Positions 33,690 to 45,100 of a stretch of DNA of 64,000 nt are shown in pieces. The stretch's first letter is position 1; every line of letters starts with the position of its first letter. The position numbers and the translations under genes were made by a program. The notes beneath the pieces were generated by a model. That model was not told the DNA's origin and did no database searches. It was given only the letters and a program-made list of their open reading frames with translations. This DNA comes from Balamuthia mandrillaris (taxonomy: Eukaryota > Discosea > Longamoebia > Balamuthiidae), in NCBI GenBank assembly GCA_031835245.1, contig JAVKOQ010000283.1:1-64000 (forward strand), in the 5' to 3' direction.

Positions 33690-34672
33690 ATGAAGCGCTG
33701 CGCTCTGCTTTTGCTGTGTCTTCTCCTTGCCTCGCATGGTTCGCACTCCTTTGTTCGCTCCCTTTCGCCATCATCTGCTTCTCTCTCTTTGCTTTCTTTC
33801 TGCGGTCTTAATCGATATATCTCTCTTCGCGTCCAGAAGCGACCTCGGCGCGTGCGAAACGAGCAGCGGGAGAGGAAAAGAAAGAAGGCCGCTTTGATGC
33901 ATTTCTCAGCCCCTCCCATCCCGACGCAAAGTGCGTGCACAAGAGCGAGGTCAACTTTGGAGACACCGGCTGCGAACATTTTCTCACCTACGACATGATC
34001 TACACCGTGCCTGGGGTGGAGCTCCCCAACCAGACGGAAGAGGGCATTGAACTCTGGCGAGAGGTGCTGAGAAGGTTGCTATCCAGTGACCCCTTCCCTC
34101 TTTTCTTGCTTTGTCATCTTTCTCCATTTGTTTTACTTCAACTCACGAAAAAAAAAAAAAAAAACAAACTACAAACAACAGCTCTACCCTGACGGCGATA
34201 GCCAACCAAGCATGCAGGATCCGCTCTGCACGCTACATGTGTCCGACCTACTTTCGAGAATGCCGAGAGGTCGTGTCCCCCTACGCCGATCCCACCCATT
34301 ACTCTATGGACCAAGTGGCAGTGGTCGGCAACTACGCCTGCCGCTATCTTTGTCGTGAGGTCGAGGAACCTTGCCAAAGCAGCGTGCCAGACCACTTCAA
34401 AGACGTTTTCTTCAACTGCGATGTGCCCAATCCCCATTACTTTGGTGAGACTATCTATAACATTTTCCCCGAGGCGCCGGGCATGACGGTTCAGCTGACA
34501 GCTCCAAACAATGACACCTGGGCTTATGAGTTTCAGTGCTACGATGCGAGTCGTGACATATCTTGTACGGTTCCTCTTCTCTCTGCTCTCTGTCTCTGCT
34601 TCTTTCTCGTTTGTTTTTCGCCTGTCTCCTTCTTGGCCATTAACTTCACTCTTCTCTTCGTCGTCGCTTCTC

Positions 34673-34718
<46 letters not shown>

Positions 34719-36127
34719 ACGATCGATCCCTCGCTGCATTAACATAGATGTAACTCCGTTTAACTGTCCTCAAGGGATGCATCGTAATGAAGACGACAGC
34801 TGCTCTTTCGACTGCCCAGAACCTCTTCTCTCCAACAACGAGTTCGATACCATCACCACCATGATGAGTGTTGTCGCATGGATCAGTCTGGTGCTTATGG
34901 CCTTCCTGATAGCCACCTACCTCAGCGATCCCACCAAACGGAAGTTCCCTACCCATCTGCCCATGTTCTTCTTCGTTGCTGTGATGTGCTTTTCCTTTGC
35001 CTTCTGCTTGCCCAGTACACTCCCTGATGGAACGGAAGAGATCCTGTGCGAAAGTTCAAACAAACCAAACTACTTTGGAGATGGGGCATGTACGGTACAA
35101 GGCATTCTCATTGTGTACTTCTTCATCGCAGCGGTCCTCTGGTGGTTCGTCATCTGTTTCAACATCTTCTTGATGATGATCATCGCTGCCAAAGGCATCG
35201 ACATTCAGAAAGGCAACCAGGAGCTGTTTTTGCAGCTCGGCTATCACTGCTTCGCGTGGATACTTCCACTACTTCCAGTGATCATCGGTTTGGCAGCACA
35301 ACAACTGGGAGCCAATGGATCAGACTTGTGGTGCACCATTCATTCAACGGACGCAGACAACGAGTTGAAGTTCGTCATCGGAGAAGGTGATGGAATCGAG
35401 GCGGAAGGAGAGACTGCAAACGTGTGGAACTTCGTCTTGTTTTGGATGCCCATCGTGCTCTGCATTGTGACTGGAGTGTCTTTGATCACCGTGGTCATCA
35501 TATTCCAGCTTCGTCAAGAGGCTGGCGTGAAAGGTTGTTGGACATATGTGAAAGGACAGTGGAGGATCTTTGCCTTCTTGGCATTGTACGTTTGGGTCTG
35601 CGTCTTCTTGTTCACCTTTCAGTTGGACTTTATGGGCAAACGACACGATCAGTACGATGAGTACGAGGAGCACATTCAGTGCCTCTTCCAAAAAACGGCT
35701 TCCGAGTATTACTTCAAGGAAATCGAACAAGTGCCTGTGCCAGAAGATAAAGTGTACATCTGTGAGGTGGACGCCAAGGTATGCTCCCTTTTCTTTCTCC
35801 TCTTTTTTTTTCTTATTCTCCCTAATCCTCCCTACCTTCTTCCTCCTTTATCTTTGGAGGATAACTGACCCAAGAAACAACAAAATGCAGATCAACTATC
35901 CGTTGTGGGTTTTGGCAGCGTTCAACTTTGCCGGCCAAGGCATCTTTGTCTTTCTCATTTTTGGCGCCAGTCGCCGTATATACGTCGTCTGGTTGAGGTT
36001 TTTCACATGTAGAGTGCGACCGTTCACTGCAACAGCCCAGGACAGCGTTACAAAAATACAAACTCTGGCAACACATTCCACCTCGGTACTAACGACAAAG
36101 TTCTCTGAATCGCAATCCGTGGAATAG
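33690..36127 (+). CDS. Frizzled/smoothened-like receptor, left copy
   Basis: Exons 33690-33738, 33837-34074, 34182-34564, 34748-35778 and 35891-36127 give 645 residues. A short signal peptide exon is followed by a frizzled-type cysteine-rich domain (FGDTGCEHFLTYDMIYTVPG, ANQACRIRSARYMCPTYFREC, YACRYLCREVEEPC). Seven membrane helices follow, with the Frizzled-family blocks RKFPTHLPMFFF, DGACTVQGILIVYFF and ALYVWVCVFLF. Members are plasma-membrane receptors; Dictyostelium has related fsl proteins of mostly unknown ligand. The Dishevelled-binding KTxxxW motif after helix 7 is not seen; SRRIYVVW stands there. Exon 2 was placed by alignment with the paralogue at 48554-51113. It converges on the adhesin gene that follows. 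Confidence 0.88.
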
Positions 36128-36534
36128 GTTCGGCTTGCTCTACAATCCATTGACTCTTTCTTCACTCTTCTGTCTTCTCTCCTTCTCTCCTTCATGGTGA
36201 TCTCTTCTTCTCTTTCCTGCCCCTGGGCATTGGTTTGTAGGCGATTTCTCTTTTTTCATCTTCTGAAAGTATTCTTTTTTGTAAATAATGCATATTCTTT
36301 TTTGTTCTTTGCTTCTTGTTCTTCGTTCTTCTTCGTCTCCTGCTTCTGCTGCAAAGAAAAAAAAAAAAAACAACACTTATTATAAGGAGTGGATTCTGTT
36401 TATTTCGTTTGCTTTCAATGCATTTGACAAAGCGAGAAAGCGAGAAAAAGTGAGTTAGAGAAAACGAAAGAACAAAACAAAAGGAAACATAAAAATAATA
36501 AGAAAAACATATCGCTCTTTCCTGTCTTGAGCGT
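36128..36534. other. Intergenic region between convergent genes, left arm
   Basis: Pyrimidine-rich then A-rich sequence with A12 at about 36357. It holds the 3' ends of the frizzled-like and adhesin genes. No gene is seen. Confidence 0.6.
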
Positions 36535-39500
36535 TTACGGGCCGAAGAGAGGATTCTCCATGGTCTTGCCGCTAGCCTCGTACAATGCCGACTGGTTGGC
36601 GGCGTTGATCTCGTTCGCGTTGCCAAACGTGGAGTCCACAGTGGGGGCGTTCTTTTTCTTCTTCTTCATCCAAATCGCGGTGGCTGCGGCGGCGGCTCCT
36701 GCTCCTGCCACAGCGGCCACCACAGGTCCCACAACGGCTCCCACTGGCACTCCACCTCCTCCTCCGCCACCTCCGTCGGTCCTCTCCACCACTAGACACT
36801 CGCATCTGGTTTCGTTGAAGGTGAAGCCTTCGGCCTCGCAGGACTCCTTGGTGTAATACTCCCAAGAGCCGCTCTCATCCATTATATCTCCTCGAGGACA
36901 TTCGCACGCACAACTTGTTGAGTTGAACACGTGATCAGAGGAACATGTAAGGGAGAGTTGTTCCTCGGGACAGATGCAAGAACAGCTGCTCTGCTGGAAC
37001 TGGAATGGAGCCTCACAGTGGTCCTCCGATTGAGCCTCCGTGCTGGCTTCTGGGCAGAAACACTGACAACTCTCTTCATCCAACTCTTGAGGAGGAAAAC
37101 AGGAGGTGGCGCATCGGCAGGTGCATGTCAGAGGATCATATTCCTCCAACTCTGCACAAGAGGGAGGGGTCTTGGGTTTGGCTTGGCAGGTGGAGGACTC
37201 CAAGGAGCACTGGAAAGTGTTGCACGCGTCCTCTGCTGGCACGCAACTCCAGTCCTCTCTGACGGAAGGTTGGCACTCCCCGTCTTCGTCGCAGGAGTAT
37301 GTCCAGCATTGGGTGTCTTCAGGGCAAGGATTCTCCACATAACTCTTCACGCACTCTCCATCCTCATCGCAGCCCCAAGTCCAACAATCCGTGTCCTCAT
37401 CACAAGGATTGGCCACGAGGGTCTTCTGGCAAGCACCATTGGCATCGCAGCCCCAAGTCCAACAATCCGTGTCTTCATCACAAGGATCAGCAAAGGGTTG
37501 GGGTTGACAGGTTCCATCCTCATCGCAGGCGTAGTCCCAGCATTCCTTGGCAGCAGGGCAGGGATCCTCAAAGTCTTGCCTCTGGCAGCTGCCCTCCACG
37601 CACTCGTACTCCCAACACTGGGTGCTCTCTTGGGCACAGCCTTTGTCCGCGATGACGCACTCCCCCGTGGCCTTGTTGCAGGAGTAGTCCCAGCACTCCG
37701 TGTCCGAAGGGCAGTGGGAGTCATCCCGACAACACACCTCCGTGCTCAGCTCCGTGATGACCTCCAAGTCATCCTTGCACTGGCATTGTTGGCAGGGTTC
37801 CAGCAGAGGGGCCGAGGGGCAAGCCTCCCCATCAGGACAGAGGTTGAGCCCACAGGAGGCCGGCCTTGTGGCTGGCAACAGCATGGCGTTCAGGAAGATC
37901 CTCCTTCCGTTGTACTGCGAAGCGTATTCCTGGCGCGCCTCCTGGCGCCCAGAGGGGGTGCTGCTGCTCGAACCCCCGTTGTAAGAGTACCACCAGCTGT
38001 GAGAGCCACTGTAATAGACCATGCCTCCCACTTGCATGTCTCCCACCTTGGCGCCAGCGATGATGTAGGCGCTGAAGCCGGCAGGCATGGGGACGAAGGT
38101 GTTGAAGGATGGGTAAAGGAGGTTGGGGTATCTCGTGCTCTGGCCTTGTTGGTCGAGGCTGGAGCCTGTTTGCGTGTTGCGCACGATCCCATGCCCGTTG
38201 TTCTTCCACAGTTCTGTTGGTTTGTTGTTTGGTCAAAGAGGAAAAAGAACACAAGAGCGAGCGAGACTGAGAGAGAGAAGAAGAAGAAGAAGAAGAAGAA
38301 GAAGAAGAAGAAGAAGAAGAAGAAGAAGAAGAAGAAGAAGAAGAAGAACAAGAAGAACAAGAAGAAGAAGAAGCGCGAGCGAGCGAGACAAAGAGCGAGA
38401 GAGGGAGAGGGAGAGGAGAGAGAGAGGGAGAGAAGCAGAAGAGAACAAAGTCTCTGCTCATGACATAAAAGAGAGAGGAAACAAAGGGATCTTGGAGGTG
38501 TGAAGAAGAAGAAGAAGAAGAAGAAGAAGAAGAACAAGAAGAAGAAGAAGAAGAAGAAGAAGAAGAAGAAGAAGAAGAACAAGAGCAAGAACAAGAAGAA
38601 GAAGAAGAAGCAGAAAGGGAAAGAGAAAGCGAAGAAGCAAACCAGCTTCCGTTGCAGAGGAGCCAGGAGGACGGAACAACATGAACTCTGAGACAGTGCC
38701 CGGTTCGTTGCCTGACACCTCCCCCACGAACTGAGAGATCGGCAGGTCGGGGTTGGGATAGGTCATGGACGTTCGGGTGGAGAGGCCTCCCCACTCGTTG
38801 CCTGTGTTGCCAAAAGCTCGGATGCCGTGCTTGGTGAGGAAGGCTCCCTCGTCCTTGCCTGCTCCCGGCCATGTGTATTGACTCGGCCAGCCGGAGTTCT
38901 CGTAGCTCGGCACGCCTGTGTTCGCACCAACACACGTTCTCTGTTGTCAGCTCTTTGTGTCCTTCGGAAAGAGAGAAGGAGGAGGAAAGGAGGGAAGGAA
39001 GCAAGGAGGGAAGGAAGAGAAGGAAGAGAGAAGGAGGAGGAGGAGGAGGAGAAGAAGAAGAAGAACAAGAAGAACAAGAAAGAAAAACGGAACTGGCACA
39101 CTGGGCAAAGAAGTTGCCGCCAGAGCGAACAAACTCCTCCGTGGCGTTCTTGTACCCTGGAGCGGCCTCCGCTCGCCCCTCCGACTCATCGCTGTTCCAG
39201 TTGTAGTGCGGCTCCGTGAAGACGGTGTGGCAGGTGGAGGCATCAAAGAGGTTCTCCAGCTCGTCCAGCGTCTCCCCGAGGACGTAGTGCACGTCCCTCT
39301 CCAGCCCGGCGGCCAAGAGGATGTTCTCCTGGTGCTCCGTGGAGGGCTCATTGGTTTCCAGCCCCGACAAGAAGATGGCCGGCTGGTTGTTCGGTTTTCG
39401 TTTCGTGAGCCTTCGCAAAGAAGAAGGAGAGAGGGAAGCGGAGAGAGAAGGGAAGAAGAGAAGAGAAGGGAAGGGAACCTTGATGCGGATCTTGTGACGA

Positions 39501-40059
39501 ATGTCTATGGAGGTCTCGGCGGCAAGCTCGTAGATGACCAGGTCGTCGATGAGGCTGGAGGCGCTGTAAAAGTTGACGTTGACATCGGCGGGCTTGGTGT
39601 TGGGGTGGGCCTTCCTGTGGTCCCGTTTGTTTGCGGGTGCGTGGCGCTCGGGGTTAGCGCAGAGAAGAACAACAAGAATGCTAGAGGTGAGAAGCAGAGC
39701 AGGAAGAAGGCCTCACCAATGCGCGAGGATGGCCTCGGCTTTCTCCACTTGAGAGGCATGCACGATGAAGGGACCGCCCTTGAAGGACAGCGTGGAAGCG
39801 GAGGTAGCGCTTGGATGGACCTTTGGATAAATAACAACAACAACAGGTTTAGTTTACTCACTATCGCTCCTCCTGTTCTACTTCTATCTTTTCACGCTTG
39901 CAGTTAAGTCAACACCGCCGGCGGCTTTGTTGGAGGCGATGGCCCAGTCCACAGGGACCGATGTGGAGGTCGTCGTTCAGACCGTACAGCAAACGTACCA
40001 CCAAACCTGAATAAAGGCAACCGATGCTCAGCATACAAGAGAATAGGGAGGAAGAGCAA

Positions 40060-40090
<31 letters not shown>

Positions 40091-40357
40091 AAGAAAGGAA
40101 GAGAGAAGGTTTTGGAGAAGGACAAGAGCACGGAGGGAAAGCGTACCGTATGCATACAAGTTGAAAAGGTTATTTACATCCGTGACCTGCCGTTCTCCCA
40201 TGTCGATGACCCAAGAGCCCGGGGGGTAGGTCACCATGTTGGGCGAACGGTTGGCGGTCGGGAGATCGGGGTACTCGATGGCGTGAAGCCCCACCACCAA
40301 CAGAGCAACGGCTCCCAGCATCAGCCACACCTTCATGAGGCTGTTTCGTTGGGGCAT
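36535..40357 (-). CDS. Sib-like adhesion receptor, left copy (short repeat array; frame-shifted in two exons)
   Basis: Seven minus-strand exons by comparison with the right copy: 40357-40147, 40006-39896, 39820-39717, 39614-39479, 39410-39094, 38915-38643 and 38213-36535. A signal peptide precedes a large ectodomain of unknown type that includes FVRSGGNFFAQC, like the nucleophile elbow of class I glutamine-amidotransferase folds. Then come four-cysteine CTDC-like repeats, only about two of the array type (DEDTDCWTWGCDANGAC), further Cys-rich modules, a Gly/Ala-rich membrane helix and a short tail with SALYEASGKTMENPLFGP. Family knowledge: Dictyostelium Sib proteins share the CTDC repeats, Gly-rich helix and NPxY-type talin-binding tail and mediate phagocytic adhesion. 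Compared with the right copy, exon 2 lacks 2 bp near 39968 (giving an early TGA) and exon 5 has 1 extra base near 39393. It is either a pseudogene or has sequence errors. An alternative start is 40336. Confidence 0.7.
38279..38601. repeat. GAA/GAG-rich microsatellite intron of the left adhesin
   Basis: Runs of (GAA)n broken by a GAGAGGGAG block, filling intron 6. On the coding (minus) strand it is TTC-rich. Confidence 0.93.
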
Positions 40358-41350
40358 TTATGTTTCGAGGATTGTTTTTATCGAGTGGGTTGTGGTTGGC
40401 GTTGTTTGGTTGGTGTAGTTGAAGTTGGTGGTGATGCAGTGATGGCTTTGGGGTTGTGGAAAGCGAAGAAATGTTTTGTGGGTGGTGGAGAGGTTCTTAT
40501 ATTGGGGGAGTATTAAACAAAGGTGACAGGGTATGACAGTCGCTGAAGAGGGTGGGGGGAACCTATATAGGTATATAGTATACAGCGAGGGGGGGGGGGG
40601 GGGGGGGGGGGGTTACCCTAACGATGAATAAAAGATATATGTAAAATAAGTGCCCGTAAGTTAAAGGTTGCTTTTAAGGGCTCCAGAGGGGTGGGTGGTA
40701 TTGATGGAGTGAATGTTAAACCCGTAACAGGATCGGGGTTCACTTTCTGCGTTCTTTCTCCTTTGCTTTTTTTAAGGGTGAGTGTCTTCGTAGGTTCCGC
40801 GACGGCCTCCACTAGTAGTGAACTGAATGGACGACGAGCCGTTTTGTTAAACAATGTCGACAATTTATCCTTAAAAAGACAATTTGTCGACAAAAATGCT
40901 ATTTTAAGGTAATTTCTTCCCGAAATGCCGTGGAAAACTCGAAAATTACCTTATTTGAGCTCGCGTCGTTCCTTCGACAAACTGTGTTAGCTATGCTGAT
41001 GGTAGGTCCCATTCCCTTGAGTAGGCCGGTTGGGGGACAGTTACTATGGGCGACCATGCGTTGCCCATCTTAGCAGAGGGGGGTTCTTGATTTTTTATCA
41101 GGCCACTCCCCCTTTTGTTTTTTCCTCTTTAAATAATAAGCAAAAACTGACAAGAACGCCACAAGGCCCGGTTCGGAACCGACCGTTTGGCGTGCCGCTT
41201 CAAAAAATAAACACAGCGGACATTCGCTCCCTTCTCTCCTTTTATCCCCGCTTGTTTGTATTATTATTTTTTTTTTTTGAAAAAACAAGGGTGATACCAA
41301 GGCAAAGCTAAAGAGAGGGTGAAGGCCAGGAAAAAAAAAGTATCGCCATC
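40358..41350. other. Central spacer of the inverted duplication
   Basis: 993 bp between the divergent start codons of the two adhesin genes. It holds both promoters, a G24 tract, a TATA-like TATAGTATA near 40574, and the inverted pair TGTCGACAA/TTGTCGACA at about 40855-40892. No gene is seen. Confidence 0.65.
40589..40612. repeat. Homopolymer G24
   Basis: Twenty-four consecutive G on the plus strand, about 230 bp upstream of the left adhesin start. No other G or C run in the window comes near this length. Confidence 0.95.
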
Positions 41351-42117
41351 ATGCCCTCCCACTTGCTTCCTTGGGGCATTTTTCTCTGGGCCCTGCTGCT
41401 TTGTTGCGCTCCGTGGAGCGCCGGGGGCATCGAGTATCCCGACCTCCCGACCCCCAACCGGACGCCCAACATGGTGACCTACCCCGTGGGCTCCTGGATC
41501 ATCGAGATGGGAGAACGGCAAGTGGCCTCCAAGAACGGACTTTTCAACCTGTATGCCTACGGTACGGTGCCCCCCCAAATCCCTTCTTGTCCTTCCTCCG
41601 TCTTTGTCGTTCTCGCTTTCGTTTGCGTTTACGTTCTTGCTTTCTTTTCCACACCTGATCAGACCTGCTTCTTCTCTTCATCCCCCTTGTTGCGCGTTCT
41701 TTGGTTCTCCTTCACTTTATCCTTATTCTCTAAACTAAAAAGGTTTGGTGATACGTTTGCTGTATGGGCTGGACAACGACCCCTCCACGTCGGTCCCGGT
41801 GGACTGGGCCATCGCCTCCAACAAAGCCGCCGGCGGTGTGGACTTTAGCGCAAAGGTGAAAAGGGTACGTTTGAAGCCTCTCTCTACTATACAATAGAAG
41901 GGAAGGAAGGAAGGAAAGAAAGAAAGAAACCCCAAGAAAGGAAGAAGAAAGAAAGAAAGAAACCCCAAGAAAGGGAGACTCATCCGCTTTTGGTTTTGCA
42001 GTGGCATCCAACCACCAGTTCATCTTCCACGTTGTCCTTCAAAGGCGGTCCCTTCATTGTGCATGCCTCCCAAGTAGCCAAAGCGGAGGCCATCCTCGCC
42101 GACTGGTCCGAAGCTCC

Positions 42118-42166
<49 letters not shown>

Positions 42167-45100
42167 TTGGATAATAATTAATAACTGTTAAATGCAACAA
42201 ACAACAGGAAGGCCCACCCCAACACCAAGCCCGCCGATGTCAACGTCAACTTTTACAGCGCCTCCAGCCTCATCAACGACTTGGTCATCTACAAGCTGGA
42301 CGAAGAGACCTCCATAGACATTCGTCACAAGATCCGCATCAAGGTTCTCTTCCTCTTGTTCTTCTTCTTGTTCTTCTCTTCTTCTTCTTTCTCCTCTTCT
42401 CTCTCTTCTTCTTTTGTTCTCTACGAAAGGCTCACAAAACGCAAACCAACAACCAGCCGGCCATCTTCTTGTCGGGACTGGAAACCAATGAGCCCTCCAC
42501 GGAGCACCAGGAGAACATCCTCTTGGCGGCCGGGCTGGAGAGGGACGTGCACTACGTCCTGGGAGAGACGCTGGATGAGCTGGAGAACCTCTTTGATGCC
42601 TCCACCTGCCACACCGTCTTCACGGAGCCGCACTACAACTGGAACAGCGATGAGTCGGAGGGGCGAGCGGAGGCCGCTCCTGGGTACAAGAACGCCACGG
42701 AGGAGTTTGTTCGCTCTGGCGGCAACTTCTTTGCTCAGTGTGCCAGTTCCGTTTTTCTTTCTTGTTCTTCTTGTTCTTCTTCTTCTTCTTCTTGTTCTTC
42801 TTCTTCTTCTTCTTCTCCTCCTCCTCCTCCTCCTTCTCTCTTCCTTCTCTTCCTTCCCTCCTTGCTTCCTTTCCTCCTTTCCTCCTCCTTCTCTCTTTCC
42901 GAAGGACACAAAGAGCTGACAACAGAGAACGTGTGTTGGTGCGAACACAGGCGTGCCGAGCTACGAGAACTCCGGCTGGCCGAGTCAATACACATGGCCG
43001 GGAGCAGGCAAGGACGAGGGAGCCTTCCTCACCAAGCACGGCATCCGAGCTTTTGGCAACACAGGCAACGAGTGGGGAGGCCTCTCCACCCGAACGTCCA
43101 TGACCTATCCCAACCCCGACCTGCCGATCTCTCAGTTCGTGGGGGAGGTGTCAGGCAACGAACCGGGCACTGTCTCGGAGTTCATGTTGTTCCGTCCTCC
43201 TGGCTCCTCTGAAACGGAAGCTGGTTTGCATTTCTCCTCTCGTTCTCTCTTCTCTTCTGTTCTCCCCTCCAAGATCCCTTTGTTCTCCTCCCTCTTTCAT
43301 GAGGCTTGTTCTTGCTCTTGTTCTTCTCTTCTTCTTCTCTTCTTCTTCTCTTCTCTTCTGTTCTCTTCTCTTCTTCTTCTCTTCTCTTCACACTCCATGT
43401 TCTCTTTTTCCTTTCGTTTCTTCATCGTTTTTTTCTTCGCTTCTCTTCTTCTCTTCTCTTCTCTCTCTTCTTCTCTTTCTCTTTCTCTCTTTCTCTGCTT
43501 CTTCTTCTTCTCTTTCTTCTTTTCTTCTTCTTCTTCTTTCTCTTCTTCTTCTTCTTCTTCTTCTTCTTCTCTTCTTCTTCTTTCTTCTTCTCGCTTCTCT
43601 CTCTCTCTCTCTCTCTCTCTCGCTCTTCGCTCTTTTGTTCTTTTTCCTCTTCTGACATGCTGAAAACAAACCAACAGAACTGTGGAAGAACAACGGGCAT
43701 GGGATCGTGCGCAACACGCAAACAGGCTCCAGCCTCAACCAACAAGGCAAGAGCACGTCTTACCCCAACCTCCTTTACCCTTCCTTCAACACCTTCGTCC
43801 CCATGCCTTCCGGCTTCAGCGCCTACATCATCGCTGGCGCCAAGGTGGGAGACATGCAAGTGGGAGGCATGGTCTATTACAGTGGCTCTCACAGCTGGTG
43901 GTACTCTTACAACGGGGGTTCGAGCAGCAGCACTCCCTCTGGACGCCAGGAATACGCTTCGCAGTACAACGGAAGGAGGATCTTCCTGAACGCCATGCTG
44001 TTGCCAGCCACAAGGCCGGCCTCCTGTGGGCTCAACCTCTGTCCTGATGGGGAGGCTTGCCCCTCGGCCCCTCTGCTGGAACCCTGCCAACAATGCCAGT
44101 GCAAGGATGACTTGGAGGTCATCACGGAGCTGAGCACGGAGGTGTGTTGTCGGGATGACTCCCACTGCCCTTCGGACACGGAGTGCTGGGACTACTCCTG
44201 CAACAAGGCCACGGGGGAGTGCGTCATCGCGGACAAAGGCTGTGCCCAAGAGAGCACCCAGTGTTGGGAGTACGAGTGCGTGGAGGGCAGCTGCCAGAGG
44301 CAAGACTTTGAGGATCCCTGCCCTGCTGCCAAGGAATGCTGGGACTACGCCTGCGATGAGGATGGAACCTGTCAACCCCAACCCTTTGCTGATCCTTGTG
44401 ATGAAGACACGGATTGTTGGACTTGGGGCTGCGATGCCAATGGTGCTTGCCAGAAGACCCTCGTGGCCAATCCTTGTGATGAGGACACGGATTGTTGGAC
44501 TTGGGGCTGTGATGAGGATGGAGAGTGCGTGAAGACCAACGTGGCTGACCCTTGTGATGAGGACACGGACTGTTGGACGTGGGGTTGCGATGTCAACGGA
44601 GCATGCAAGAAGACGATGTGGCAGACCCTTGTGATGAGGACACAGAATGTTGGACTTGGAGCTGTGATGCCAGTGGAGCATGCAAGAAGACAGATGTGGT
44701 CAACCCTTGTGATGAGGACACAGATTGCTGGACATGGAGCTGTGATGTCAACGGAGCATGCAAGAAGACCATCGTGGCCAATCCTTGTGATGAGGACACG
44801 GATTGATGGACATGGAGCTGCGATGCCAACGGAGCTGTTGGAAGATCACCGCCAACTGGATGTAGACACGATTGCTGGACATAGCTGCGATGCCAACGAG
44901 CGTAAGAAAATCGGATGTGGCCAACCCCGTGGGGAGGACACGACTGTTGTGGTTGTGATGCCAACTTGAGCATGCAATAGAAGACCACGTGGCCGACCCT
45001 TTATGAGGACACTTGATTGTTGGACTTGAGTTGTGATGCCAACGGAGCCTGCCAGAAGACCAACGTGGTCAATCCTTGTGGCGAAGACACTACGTGCTGG

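Noticed and set aside
36931..38463. Plus-strand open frame of about 510 codons
   Set aside because: Antisense of the left adhesin last exon and its GAA intron. The product is a repeat shadow with no domain.
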